From Verrucomicrobiales bacterium (GTDB lineage: Bacteria; Verrucomicrobiota; Verrucomicrobiia; Verrucomicrobiales; SLCJ01), in the NCBI GenBank assembly GCA_024636835.1, contig JAGXGH010000126.1, forward strand, positions 1 to 56,759: DNA of 56,759 bases, written 5' to 3'. Made by a program: the position numbers and the translations under genes. Of the stretch, positions 26,388 through 35,444 are shown piece by piece. Under the pieces are notes generated by a model. The model saw only the letters and a list, made by a program, of their open reading frames with translations. It searched no databases and was not told the origin of the DNA. Every line of letters begins with the position of its first letter. Within the stretch, counting starts at the first letter, position 1.

Positions 26388-26461
26388 TGCCCCGTGGTGT
26401 AACGGTAGCACAACAGATTTTGATTCTGTTTGACAAGGTTCGAATCCTTGCGGGGTAACCA
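26388..26461 (+). tRNA. tRNA-Gln (anticodon TTG)
   Basis: 74 bases with encoded CCA. The acceptor stem TGCCCCG (26388-26394) pairs with CGGGGTA (26451-26457). The anticodon arm ACAGA/TCTGT holds the loop TTTTGAT with anticodon TTG at 26420-26422. The T-arm is AAGGTTCGAATCCTT. The discriminator is A and CCA is encoded. A T-rich stretch (ACTTTTTTA) follows at once. It stands alone with no neighbouring tRNA. Confidence 0.97.
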
Positions 26462-26763
26462 CACTTTTTTAGGCTGATCAGGGTGGCGGTGGCTTCCAGC
26501 CGCCAAGCCAGACACCTCCCGGCTCCGCACCCGCCAACGACCCATTCGTGAGCACAGGTTGCGCCAGTAATTGGTTAGGATAGCTGACAAGTGATAAAGC
26601 AGATAGTCCGTAGATGTTGATGCGGATTGGCTTGGAGGCTGGAAGCCACAGCCACTTTTAATATCACTGCATCGTTACCACATTCTGAAAGTTGCACGGG
26701 AGCTTACTGACCTCGCTCAGTCGAAGAAGATCCAGTCTGCGCGTGTGATTGATGCGATCCAGC
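26462..26763. other. Spacer occupied mainly by a REPIN-like element
   Basis: About 300 bases between tRNA-Gln and the glycosyltransferase gene. Apart from the inverted REP pair at 26483-26655 nothing is recognised; open frames through it are not believable. Confidence 0.6.
26483..26655. repeat. REPIN-like inverted pair of GTGG-type REPs
   Basis: A 27-base REP at 26483-26509 begins GTGGC and contains the stem GGTGGC-TTCCA-GCCGCC. Its imperfect reverse complement lies at 26629-26655, with about 25 of 27 positions matching. The pair encloses about 120 bases of non-repeat DNA. The 5' GTGG tetranucleotide followed by a palindrome is the typical form of REPs moved by RAYT proteins (GTRG class). 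The head and stem resemble the REPs at 45914, 46463 and 47696-47757. Confidence 0.75.
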
Positions 26764-28833
26764 TTAGTTTTCTATCAGGCGGTAAATTCGATAACTGAAC
26801 AGTTCCTCCAAGCCTAGGACTGGTGTGAGTTCTTCGAAACGTTGCGGATTGTCGACAATCGCAAGCATGTCAGGTTCTTCTTCTTGTGCGCGAAGGTAGC
26901 CGCAATGGTAAATGATGAGCGCTTTGTTGCTGGTTTTGGCCTGATTGATAATGGCTTCTAGATCGGCCGGATTGTCAAGAATCTGCACCCGTGGGTCATA
27001 GCTGGTGAGCATGCGTTTACTTGTTCCAAATACGGCGGTGATCAGATTTTCATCCTTTTCGCCATAGGCTTGCCCTCCTCGCACGGCCTCCACTACTTCA
27101 CGCAAGGGCTGGCGGGATTGTTCCATCAGTAGATCGCGGCTGGTGCTGGTGCTTAAAGCGTATGAGGCCAGAAACAGAGCCATGCCTAGGGCGAGTGTGG
27201 TCTGCGCGATTGGAGGCGGTATACGCACAAATCTTGACGCAAGCTTCTGGATGCCGGTGAGTAGAGTTGTTGCACCAAGAGCGATCAGCAGTGTGAACCC
27301 GACAATGATATAGACCACATACCAAGGGTGCATGATGTTGCCGGAAAGTTCGTTTTGCAGATAGGCAAGCCCTGCACCGCCGATAGTCGCGACGATGGGT
27401 AGAAGTAGCCATGAGCGGTTTTTGATCGCGGATGCCAAGCCAAGAACGGTGATACTCAGCAAAGCGGAGATTTTGTAAATACCCAGGGCGGGGAAATTCT
27501 CCACCTGGGTGGAGAATGCGGTGCCAGTGTGGTGGGCGGGCATCGGATTGTTTGATGACAGACCGGAAATGAATAGAATCCAAACCTCGCGCCACCAACT
27601 GAGGGAAAGCTCTCCCGCCAGTGGCCCATTTTCCATATAATCAAGAATCTGCGGGATCGCTGGAGCGATGAATTGGATGAAGATTATAGCGGCGAGCGAA
27701 TTGGCGACCAATAATCTACTGATGATGACTGCGCGGTTTTCGCGATGCCATTTGGACTTTGAAAAGAGAATGACCGCAACGGCGAAAAAGTTCATCACCA
27801 GCAGAGCGTGCATAGTGCCGAGGACACAGAGCATTACAAGAAGCTCGGAGGCAGCGAAGCCCAGCCAATATCTCCAGCGCCCGCTGCGGATTGCCGGAAT
27901 GAGGAACAGGCAGGCGAGAAGGAGGAAAAAGATCGCCTGGGAATATCCGCGCGCTTCGACAGAGTAGCGTAGATGCCAAGGATTCAGCGCGAGGAAAAAT
28001 GCGGCCCCTATTCCAGCTATTGGATTTGCGTAGCGAACGCCCAGAATACCAATCAGTAGGATGCTGCCGAGAGACGCAAGAAAGGGTAGAAGACGAAGAA
28101 CGGGACCGCTGAACGGGCGCTCATCGGTGGCTCTGAATTTGGCCCAGTTATCGTGGAGAAACCGCGTAGGGATGGTATATCCGAGGTGGTTGTTGATCTT
28201 GTTGCGAAAGAAAGTGTCGTGCCAAGGAAGAGGATCATATTTTAGTTTGCCGTCGTCGCTTACCTCCATCTCGCCCCAGATATGATTTCGCACCGTATAT
28301 TCCTCATCATTCCAAAGGCTATGATCGAGTCGCTGTAGGCGGAGATAGCCGCCGGTAAATACTGCGATAGCCAATCCAAACATCATCCAGCGTTTGGCTG
28401 AGAAGTTCGACTTCGGGATGCTTTTAGAACGTGGCGACGTAGCCTTTGACCAGAGGCGAAGCGTCACAAATAATGCGATAACCAGCACCAAGTTAATCGC
28501 AGCAGCAATCCAACCGATGTAGGTAGAGTAGTCATCGATCCTCCACAGTTTGCCGGCTTCTGTTCGTTCCTGAATGGATTCCTGTAGTTCTGGATTCCAA
28601 GGTTTTTCACCGAGAATCAGGAAGGCTCCGAGCAGGATGAGAATGCCAAGTAGAAACCAGAAGAAGGCGCGGGCGGTATTGTTTTCCGGCAGAGTGAGGA
28701 ATCGAGGTAGGAATCGGATGTGCGTCTTGTACAAAGGTGTGGGTGTCACTTTAGGACTTTTGGGGAGGAAGGGCTCGATCGTTGAGAATCTCAATACCTG
28801 CAAGGTTAGAGAGGGAAGACAATAGGCGAGCAA
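26764..28833 (-). CDS. GT-C fold membrane glycosyltransferase (ArnT/PMT-like)
   Basis: 689 residues with around a dozen transmembrane helices. The first large periplasmic loop holds the acidic motif LDHSLWNDEEYTVR, the usual position of the catalytic Asp-Glu in lipid-linked GT-C enzymes. PWHLRYSVEARGY, typical of the family, lies after the sixth or seventh helix. The C-terminal 100 residues are soluble. The N-terminal 45 residues before the first helix are basic, and a later start is possible. It probably transfers a sugar from a polyprenyl phosphate donor to lipid or protein at the outer face of the inner membrane. The acceptor is unknown. Confidence 0.82.
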   Translation of the reverse strand: MLAYCLPSLTLQVLRFSTIEPFLPKSPKVTPTPLYKTHIRFLPRFLTLPENNTARAFFWFLLGILILLGAFLILGEKPWNPELQESIQERTEAGKLWRIDDYSTYIGWIAAAINLVLVIALFVTLRLWSKATSPRSKSIPKSNFSAKRWMMFGLAIAVFTGGYLRLQRLDHSLWNDEEYTVRNHIWGEMEVSDDGKLKYDPLPWHDTFFRNKINNHLGYTIPTRFLHDNWAKFRATDERPFSGPVLRLLPFLASLGSILLIGILGVRYANPIAGIGAAFFLALNPWHLRYSVEARGYSQAIFFLLLACLFLIPAIRSGRWRYWLGFAASELLVMLCVLGTMHALLVMNFFAVAVILFSKSKWHRENRAVIISRLLVANSLAAIIFIQFIAPAIPQILDYMENGPLAGELSLSWWREVWILFISGLSSNNPMPAHHTGTAFSTQVENFPALGIYKISALLSITVLGLASAIKNRSWLLLPIVATIGGAGLAYLQNELSGNIMHPWYVVYIIVGFTLLIALGATTLLTGIQKLASRFVRIPPPIAQTTLALGMALFLASYALSTSTSRDLLMEQSRQPLREVVEAVRGGQAYGEKDENLITAVFGTSKRMLTSYDPRVQILDNPADLEAIINQAKTSNKALIIYHCGYLRAQEEEPDMLAIVDNPQRFEELTPVLGLEELFSYRIYRLIEN

Positions 28834-28956
28834 AATGCGCTACGCATCCGTGAAAGTCAGAGGCGTCAAAAAAGTTATCGTCGCACGAGCATGTTCTCGT
28901 TACGAGAAGTGGCCGCTTTGCGGAGCGTGAGGAAGTGGTTGTATTTCAGCCCAAGC

Positions 28957-31146
28957 CTAAATCATCCCGCGTTGAAGGATGGCACGAATGATTCTGGCCT
29001 CGCCGTAGGTGAGTTTGCCGTCGGAAGCTTCGATCACAGGGGAGAGGGCGTCCTCACCGTGCTCGTTGAACAATTCTTGGCAGAGATTAAATTGTTTTTT
29101 CGAGACGAATTGCTTCCAGTGGATCTGTTCGCCGTGCTCGATGAGTTGAGCGATGTGTCCTTCAATGGTGGATGGAACCAACCCGCGCTGTTGGGCGATC
29201 GCTTCGACAGTCATTCCTCGATCAACGAGCGACTGAGTTTCCCGAACCGTAGAGGAGACCCCTCGGACGATCGTGTTCGGGCGTGTCGCGTCGGGCAGGT
29301 TTTTCTTTTTAGCCCGCACTTCCGGATGGTCGGCAAGGTAGGTTGAAATGGCATTAAGGAAGGCTTTGCCATATTTTTCACACTTGCTCTGGCCGATGCC
29401 ATGGAGCTTGAGGAGTTGGTTTTCGTTCTCGGGCATGGTCGCGGCCATGGTGCGCAGCGAGCGATCGGAGAAAACGACGTAGGGCGGCACTTCGGTGGCA
29501 TCGGCTACTTGTTTGCGAAGATCGCGGAGGCGGTTGAATAGCCCCTCATCGCAATCGATTTGCGCCGCTCGGTTCGCACGGGTAGACGCTTTTTCAGGTT
29601 CGATACGGGTGTCCTCGTTGATATGGAACGTCGCACGACCGAAGAGAATAGCCTCCCCCTCATCGGTGAGTTGGGGGACTGGGAATTGATCGCGGGATTG
29701 GCGCAGCTTTCCGCTGGCAAGCAGGGCGTCCAACAAACTTCGCCAATAGGATTTTGGCTGGTCGCGGCCAACGCCGTAGGTTTTCAATTCATGATGATTG
29801 AACTGGCGAATCTTCGCCGTGTTGGCTCCGCAAACGATATCGCAGATGTGAATGCCTCCGAATTTCCCTCCGGTGCGGGCGACGGCGGAGAGTAGCATTT
29901 GTGCCTGACTCGTAGCCTCGACCTGAGTGAAATGCCCATTGCAGAAGTCGCACCCTCCGCAGGATTCCTCGGGGTAGGTTTCGTTGAAATAGGCCAATAA
30001 CCCACGGCGACGACAATTGGGAACGGAAGCAAAGCGTTCAATGGCGCGAAGTAAGTCGCTATTCCGCTTGTGTTCGTTGGGGTCGACAATTTCATCGATA
30101 AATCGACTGACCTTGACGGCATCGCCCGGCGAGTAGAGTAGCAAACAATGGGACGGCTCGCCATCGCGCCCGGCGCGTCCGGTTTCCTGGTAATAGCTTT
30201 CGATATTCTTCGGTAGGTCGCCGTGCACTACATAGCGCACGTCAGCTTTGTCCACTCCCATGCCGAAGGCGACGGTGGCAACGATCACATCGATGTCATC
30301 GCGGATGAATTGATCTTGGATACGTGTGCGGTCGGTCGTCTCCATTCCCGCATGATAGGCAGCGGCGTTGACCCCGTTGGCCTTGAGAAGTTCGGCGGTG
30401 GATTCGACGTCTTTCCGCGACATGCGATAGACGATTCCGGTTTGCTTGGGGCGCTCACGGACGAACTCGACGAGTTGGGTCTGCCAGTCCTTCTTTGCTC
30501 GGACTTCATAGAAGAGATTGGTTCGGTCAAAGGAGGCGCGGACTTTTACCGCCTTGTTCAGCCGAAGCCGAGACTCGATATCTGCGGCAACTTTTTCGGT
30601 AGCCGTCGCGGTGAAGGCACCGACGGGCGTGTCTGGGAAAAGCACGCGTAGCTTGCTGAGAAAGAGATAGTCAGGGCGGAAATCATGGCCCCATTCCGAG
30701 ATACAGTGCGCTTCATCAATGGCAAAAAAACTAGGCCCGCCTTGCGCGTTGTTTCGCAGAAATTCCACACAACGCGGTAGCGAGAGGCGTTCGGGCGCAA
30801 GGTAGAGCAAATCCAGATCACCGGTGCGGTAGGCGTTCTCCACATCGGTCGCCTCACTGCGATCGAGGGTGCTATTCAGGTAGGCGGCCTTGATCCCATT
30901 GGCATTTGCTGCGTCTACTTGGTCCTTCATCAAGGCGATCAATGGACTGACGACCACTGCCGTGCCATCGAGCAGGTAGGCGGGGAGCTGGTAACAAAGT
31001 GATTTGCCGCCGCCGGTAGGCATGACGCCGAATACATCGCGGCTGGCGAGTAGTCCCTCGACCAATCCTTGCTGGTGAGGTCTGAATTCACGGAATCCGA
31101 AAAGTTTTTGGAGTGGTGCGGTGAGTGATGGACTGATCTTAGGCAT
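28957..31146 (-). CDS. recQ: ATP-dependent DNA helicase RecQ
   Basis: 729 residues from the ATG at 31146; an in-frame ATG at 31176 would add ten hydrophobic residues but lies nearer the promoter. The 3'-5' helicase unwinds forks and recombination intermediates. Walker A is MPTGGGKS (42-49) and the DEAH box is 144-147, followed by the RecQ loop (SEWGHDFRPDY). The zinc site ends CGGCDFC, the RQC winged helix follows, then an HRDC domain (PYVVFSDRSLRTMA) and a C-terminal helix-turn-helix (VEAIAQQRGLVPSTIEGHIAQL). The promoter carries a LexA-type box (31192-31205), so induction by DNA damage is likely. Confidence 0.95.
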   Translation of the reverse strand: MPKISPSLTAPLQKLFGFREFRPHQQGLVEGLLASRDVFGVMPTGGGKSLCYQLPAYLLDGTAVVVSPLIALMKDQVDAANANGIKAAYLNSTLDRSEATDVENAYRTGDLDLLYLAPERLSLPRCVEFLRNNAQGGPSFFAIDEAHCISEWGHDFRPDYLFLSKLRVLFPDTPVGAFTATATEKVAADIESRLRLNKAVKVRASFDRTNLFYEVRAKKDWQTQLVEFVRERPKQTGIVYRMSRKDVESTAELLKANGVNAAAYHAGMETTDRTRIQDQFIRDDIDVIVATVAFGMGVDKADVRYVVHGDLPKNIESYYQETGRAGRDGEPSHCLLLYSPGDAVKVSRFIDEIVDPNEHKRNSDLLRAIERFASVPNCRRRGLLAYFNETYPEESCGGCDFCNGHFTQVEATSQAQMLLSAVARTGGKFGGIHICDIVCGANTAKIRQFNHHELKTYGVGRDQPKSYWRSLLDALLASGKLRQSRDQFPVPQLTDEGEAILFGRATFHINEDTRIEPEKASTRANRAAQIDCDEGLFNRLRDLRKQVADATEVPPYVVFSDRSLRTMAATMPENENQLLKLHGIGQSKCEKYGKAFLNAISTYLADHPEVRAKKKNLPDATRPNTIVRGVSSTVRETQSLVDRGMTVEAIAQQRGLVPSTIEGHIAQLIEHGEQIHWKQFVSKKQFNLCQELFNEHGEDALSPVIEASDGKLTYGEARIIRAILQRGMI

Positions 31147-31191
31147 AGCGGCGAATACGAATGTTGAAAACCTCACAGAGGAATCGTTGAG

Positions 31192-31226
31192 TGTTCAATT
31201 GAACGCAGTGCAATTGGAGTAGTCAA
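31192..31226 (-). promoter_or_regulatory. recQ promoter with LexA-type box
   Basis: The perfect 12-base palindrome GTTCAATTGAAC (31193-31204) matches nine of ten positions of TGTTC-N4-GAACA. On the minus strand TTGACT (31226-31221) is followed, after exactly 17 bases, by TTCAAT (31203-31198), a plausible -35/-10 pair. The palindrome overlaps the -10, the same layout as in front of lexA. Confidence 0.7.
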
Positions 31227-31419
31227 GCGAAAATGATCAAATAGTTCGTTGAGGGCTCTCGCCTTTAACAAGAGGGGGCCTTCCCGCACTGGGAGTTTCA
31301 GCGAAATCACGATTCTTAGAATCACACGAACAGAATACCATTGATCAGCCATTCAGTTCCTGCTTCAACTACTCAATCTCGCGCTTTGGTCGAAATCCTC
31401 TTGATTATGCGCAGATAAG

Positions 31420-31433
31420 AGTTCAAAAGAACA
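31420..31433 (+). promoter_or_regulatory. LexA-type box at the start of the R-M operon
   Basis: AGTTC-AAAA-GAACA matches nine of ten positions of TGTTC-N4-GAACA and ends two bases before the ATG of the methyltransferase gene. No convincing -35/-10 pair overlaps it, although TTGATT (31401-31406) is a possible -35 element. It could act as a roadblock or be a chance match; three such boxes in two spacers argue against chance. Confidence 0.5.
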
Positions 31434-31435
31434 GT

Positions 31436-33118
31436 ATGACTTCGATCCAAGCAGTTTTTGATTTGGCAGATACTCACGCGAATGCGGTGAGTCTGCTCGG
31501 AGAGCTAGAACAAGGGGAACGGGGCGGTGTTTACACTCGGCCAGAGGTTGTCGAATTCATCCTCGATTTAATCGGTTATGACAATAGTGAGAACCTCACC
31601 AAATTTCGTATTCTTGAACCTTCGTGTGGAGAAGGTGATTTTCTTGAAGAGATTGTTGACCGTTTGATGAAATCGGCAGCGAGGTTTGGGGTTCCTGCTT
31701 CAGAATTGTCACCGTGTGTTCGAGCGATTGATGTTGGATCGAAGCCATTGATCGAGGCGCGGAAAAAAATTGCTGAGGTTCTGGCGAAGCATAACGTGAC
31801 AGAAGTTGATCGTGCGCGTTTGGATGCAGCGTGGTTTTTACATGCAGATTTTCTGATGGCTCCGTTTTCCTTCGGGTTCACTCATGTTGTGGGTAATCCA
31901 CCTTATGTCAGACAAGAGGATTTACCGCTAGAACTACTGAAGCTCTATCGAGGCCATTTTTCCACCATGTATGATCGAGCAGATCTTTATGTGGTGTTTT
32001 TTGAGCGCTGTTTGGGTCTTCTAGACGATGGAGGAAAACTTGGCTTTATCTGTTCTGATCGTTGGATGAAGAACAAATATGGTGGGCCACTTAGAGGCTT
32101 AGTTTCATCGGCGTTTCATCTTGAAATGCACGTGGATTTTACGAACTGCCCGGCGTTTAAAACCGAGGTAGTTGCTTATCCAGCTGTAACGGTCATTTCT
32201 CGAAGTAAAGGCACTGAAACGGCAGTATCGTTTCGTCCGGAAATCTCACGAGAATCACTGTCAAAATTGGTCCCTGCTCTACGCAAAGAAGTCGCGAGTC
32301 GACATGTTACCTTTGCCGAAAATGTCGCCTCTGGGAATGAACCATGGCTCTTAGAAAATCTACCTCGTCTTGAGGTTATTCGGCGAATCGAAGCGAATCT
32401 TCCGAAGGTTGAGGAGGTGGGGTGTAAAATAGGCATTGGGGTCGCGACTGGTGCGGATAGTGTTTACATCGGGGACTCCGATAAAATTGATGTTGAAGAG
32501 GACGCCCGCCTACCTCTGGTGATGACCCGTGATTTCGTAGACGGTCAGCTGGAGTGGAAGGGTAAATTTGTTTTAAATCCATTTCTGGAAGATGGCAGGC
32601 TGCGCGACCTCTCCGAACACCCCAAGCTTGCAGCCTATTTGGAGTTGAATAAGGATCGGATTTTGGCACGAAACGTGGCGAAGAAGAACCCTAGCAAGTG
32701 GTATCGCACGATTGATCGGATCTATCCTGCACTCAAAGATCAGCCTAAGCTTTTAATTCCAGATATTAAGGGGAATGCCAATGTTGTTTACGATGAAGGA
32801 AAGTTCTATCCGCACCATAATCTCTATTTTGTAATATCTGAGGAATGGGATATTCGAGCGCTTCAGGCAGTGCTTCTCAGTCAAGTGACTCAAGCGTTCA
32901 TTGCAACGTATTCGCTTAAAATGAGAGGAGACTGTCTGCGCTACCAAGCGCAGTATTTGAGGCGCTTGAGGCTTCCCAAATGGTCTGATGTTTCTAGCAA
33001 GCTTCGATTGAAGCTTACACGTGCCGCGATCGATCTCGATTTCAAAAAAGCAGATTTGGCTACGCGTGAGCTTTATCAGTTGAGTGATTCAGACTGGGCT
33101 GCCTTAGTATCTGTATGA
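31436..33118 (+). CDS. Type II adenine-N6 DNA methyltransferase (PaeR7I/XhoI-type R-M)
   Basis: 560 residues. The SAM-binding motif ILEPSCGEGDFLEE (59-72) and catalytic NPPY (154-157, VVGNPPYVRQED) define an N6-adenine methylase of the Eco57I-like gamma class. The C-terminal half is the target-recognition part, including NPFLEDGRLRDLSEHPKLAAY. It overlaps the endonuclease gene by four bases (ATGA). With a PaeR7I-like partner the modified site is expected to be CTCGAG, with methylation of the adenine. The start at 31436 precedes the conserved TRPEVVEFILDL block by about 34 residues. Confidence 0.92.
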   Translation: MTSIQAVFDLADTHANAVSLLGELEQGERGGVYTRPEVVEFILDLIGYDNSENLTKFRILEPSCGEGDFLEEIVDRLMKSAARFGVPASELSPCVRAIDVGSKPLIEARKKIAEVLAKHNVTEVDRARLDAAWFLHADFLMAPFSFGFTHVVGNPPYVRQEDLPLELLKLYRGHFSTMYDRADLYVVFFERCLGLLDDGGKLGFICSDRWMKNKYGGPLRGLVSSAFHLEMHVDFTNCPAFKTEVVAYPAVTVISRSKGTETAVSFRPEISRESLSKLVPALRKEVASRHVTFAENVASGNEPWLLENLPRLEVIRRIEANLPKVEEVGCKIGIGVATGADSVYIGDSDKIDVEEDARLPLVMTRDFVDGQLEWKGKFVLNPFLEDGRLRDLSEHPKLAAYLELNKDRILARNVAKKNPSKWYRTIDRIYPALKDQPKLLIPDIKGNANVVYDEGKFYPHHNLYFVISEEWDIRALQAVLLSQVTQAFIATYSLKMRGDCLRYQAQYLRRLRLPKWSDVSSKLRLKLTRAAIDLDFKKADLATRELYQLSDSDWAALVSV

Positions 33119-33843
33119 GTATTGATATTGGAAATTTTCCCGCGAACGTTAGAACAGCTGTCCGTGCGTTTTGGAGCGGAAGATTAACTGCCGCCGAGAA
33201 GCAAAAACTTGATGGAAAGCTCGACCAAGGAAATCGAGGAATGGTAACTGGCGGGAAGAATCTTGATTCGCTTTCATTGCTCTTGAGTTCGCTCGTCGAA
33301 AAGAATTCGCGTAGCAAGCTATCGGTTCACATTGAGAAAACTTTTGTGACGCTGCCTGGGTATTTTCGACCAACGAAGCAATGGGATCTCGTGGTCATGA
33401 ATGGCAAACAGATTGTTGCGATCGTCGAACTTAAGTCGATTTGTGGGCCTTCTTTCGGAAACAATGTGAACAATCGAACAGAAGAGGCAATTGGATCGGG
33501 TTTGGATCTACAAACCGCTATTCGTGAAGGTGCCTTTGGACGAGGAAAGCCGCCATTTACAGGATTCGTCATTCTGATCGAGGAAGCTGACCAATCTAAG
33601 CGCCCCGTCCGTGTGACTTCAAAGCACTTTCCGGTTGATCCTGAGTTTGAAGAAGCCAGTTACATCAAGCGGCTTGACCTCGCTTGTGATCGGATGATGA
33701 GAGAAGGTCTATATTCATCCGCGGCGGTGTTGGTTGCACCCAATCGACGACTTGGTCAGTTCTCGGAATCCAGTCCTGAAACAGGAATCAAACAATTCTT
33801 AGTCTCCTTTGCCTCGAGGATTGCTGAGCAAGACCTTGCATGA
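33115..33843 (+). CDS. PaeR7I/XhoI-family type II restriction endonuclease
   Basis: 242 residues, the usual size. The PaeR7I signature is clear: VTGGKNLDSL, then LPGYFRPTKQWDLVV, then a PD-(D/E)XK core with Asp91, Glu105 and Lys107 (AIVELKS), and GPSFGNNVNNRTEEAIGS. The family cuts CTCGAG. All catalytic residues are present, so the enzyme should be active. It overlaps the methyltransferase by ATGA. It lies about 150 bases before the Wadjet-type genes in the same orientation, so all five genes may be one transcript. Confidence 0.92.
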   Translation: MSIDIGNFPANVRTAVRAFWSGRLTAAEKQKLDGKLDQGNRGMVTGGKNLDSLSLLLSSLVEKNSRSKLSVHIEKTFVTLPGYFRPTKQWDLVVMNGKQIVAIVELKSICGPSFGNNVNNRTEEAIGSGLDLQTAIREGAFGRGKPPFTGFVILIEEADQSKRPVRVTSKHFPVDPEFEEASYIKRLDLACDRMMREGLYSSAAVLVAPNRRLGQFSESSPETGIKQFLVSFASRIAEQDLA

Positions 33844-34001
33844 GCCTCTCTACAATTGGGGTGGATGATGTCGGAGCGCCGATTTTATTTGTTTTTGTTC
33901 ACGGTTGGGTAGGGGAATATTTAGCCTATCGGCGATAACTTTTTCTGGAGGTTTGGCTGCCTGCTGCCAAGCTGAGGGGAATTCAGCGATCCAGCTTGCC
34001 C

Positions 34002-35444
34002 GTGTCCGACGAACATCTTTCTACCGCCCTTTTCCGCGAAACCCGAGGAGCCGCGTTTTTCCGTGTGCTGGCCGGGAAGAATGCGCCGTTTTATGTGGAT
34101 GCCCTGACCGCACTGGAACGCGAAGCCTCTGATCATCCGGATGGGGTGTCGCGCGAAGTGGCGATTGGCATCATCGAGGAAACTCTCGAGGCGCACCCAG
34201 GGATTGAGTTCGATCAGGATGAGCTGTTGGAATCCCGCGACCTGCGCGAGAAGTCGCGCAATTTGCTCGATGTGTTTGTCAAAAGCCATTGGCTGGAAGA
34301 ACCGCCGCGTCGCGATTGGCGGCGGATGATTTTGTTTGATGCCCACGGCTCCACATTGATCACCGCGCTGCGTAAAATCGCCTGGCCGGATGCGGCGGTG
34401 TTTACCGATAAGATCACGGGAGTTTGCAGCATGCTCGCTGATGAGGTGGCGCTCTCGGATCAGCCGTGGCAGACGGTGGAAAACTGCTTGTCGAATGTTC
34501 GCGAAGGGATCAATGAATTGCGATCGATGCAGAAATCGGTTCAGCGTCACACCCGCAAACAGTTGGAGGAAGAAACTTTACAGGGGAATCTGGCGGTGGT
34601 TTTCGATGAATACACCGATCAGATTTCCCAATCCTGCTATGCCGCGTTGGTTCGCGCCCGACTTCCAACCCGGCTTCCGGAATCAGTCCAGCGAATTGTT
34701 ACTCGAATTATCGACGACACGACAACGCTCAACGCCATGCAGGAAGAGGTGTTGAAACGCCACCCTGATATTTCTGCGGAGTCTGCGCGAGCGCGGGTGC
34801 TCTCGGAGCTTGATGATCTGATCGAGCAACTCGATCAGGTGTTGCCCATGGCGGATGAAATTGACCGTCGCACCGCTGACTTTACACGTCGCTCGCTGGC
34901 GAGGTTCCGCTATTTGCAAGACGTCACGGGAGAGCGTCGAACGGAGATGAAGAGCTTTTTTGAATCGGCAAACCGCGCGCTCGCCGGACGCAAACTTCAG
35001 CGCAGCAGTTCTACACTTCCCAACCTGCCGGAGCTTCTCCTTCCAGCCGTGAAACTCCCAGCGGGGCTCGATTCGCTTTACTCGCCGCCGCGTCGTCACG
35101 CCCCTCTGGAGGAGGATCCTTTTGAGGATGAAGTGAGTGATGAAGATCGTGCATCGGGGCTCGATGACATGCAGCGGACGATCCGAGACTCACTCTCTGT
35201 GGCGCGTGCGAACCGTTTGGTGAAGTCGATGCCGGGCGGCAAAGGGGAGCGGATTGAGAGCGATGCGATCGAGCTGCCGAAAGGCGCTGCCGCCGGTGAT
35301 CTTATCGCGCTCTTTCTCCACGCCGAGGCTCCCGATGCGCGCTACCGTCTCGATGTCCGCCGCGTCTCGGAAGAAAACCTTTCACCGTCACTCGACACCA
35401 TAAAAGATGTTTTTGTCGAGCGCTTCGCCGTTATTAAAAAATGA
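34002..35444 (+). CDS. jetA: Wadjet JetA-like (kleisin/MukF-type) protein
   Basis: About 480 residues. The start is GTG at 34002, or TTG at 33996. The protein is soluble and helical with acidic linkers, as expected for the kleisin-like JetA that bridges SMC heads. It begins with a winged-helix-like segment (TALFRETRGAAFFRVLAGKN) and contains long helices in the middle (WQTVENCLSNVREGINELRS). It overlaps jetB by four bases. The assignment rests on length, gene order with a DUF4194-like and a MukB-like gene, and resemblance to JetA family proteins. The subtype (I to III) is not certain. Confidence 0.8.
   Translation: MSDEHLSTALFRETRGAAFFRVLAGKNAPFYVDALTALEREASDHPDGVSREVAIGIIEETLEAHPGIEFDQDELLESRDLREKSRNLLDVFVKSHWLEEPPRRDWRRMILFDAHGSTLITALRKIAWPDAAVFTDKITGVCSMLADEVALSDQPWQTVENCLSNVREGINELRSMQKSVQRHTRKQLEEETLQGNLAVVFDEYTDQISQSCYAALVRARLPTRLPESVQRIVTRIIDDTTTLNAMQEEVLKRHPDISAESARARVLSELDDLIEQLDQVLPMADEIDRRTADFTRRSLARFRYLQDVTGERRTEMKSFFESANRALAGRKLQRSSSTLPNLPELLLPAVKLPAGLDSLYSPPRRHAPLEEDPFEDEVSDEDRASGLDDMQRTIRDSLSVARANRLVKSMPGGKGERIESDAIELPKGAAAGDLIALFLHAEAPDARYRLDVRRVSEENLSPSLDTIKDVFVERFAVIKK

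Noticed and set aside
26270..26590. 106-codon leftward ORF across tRNA-Gln
   Set aside because: It runs antisense through the tRNA and a REP palindrome and has no protein-like features.
33840..33938. 32-codon ORF starting in the stop of the PaeR7I-like gene (ATGA overlap)
   Set aside because: No recognisable sequence, very short, and a four-base overlap can occur by chance; not enough support for a gene.
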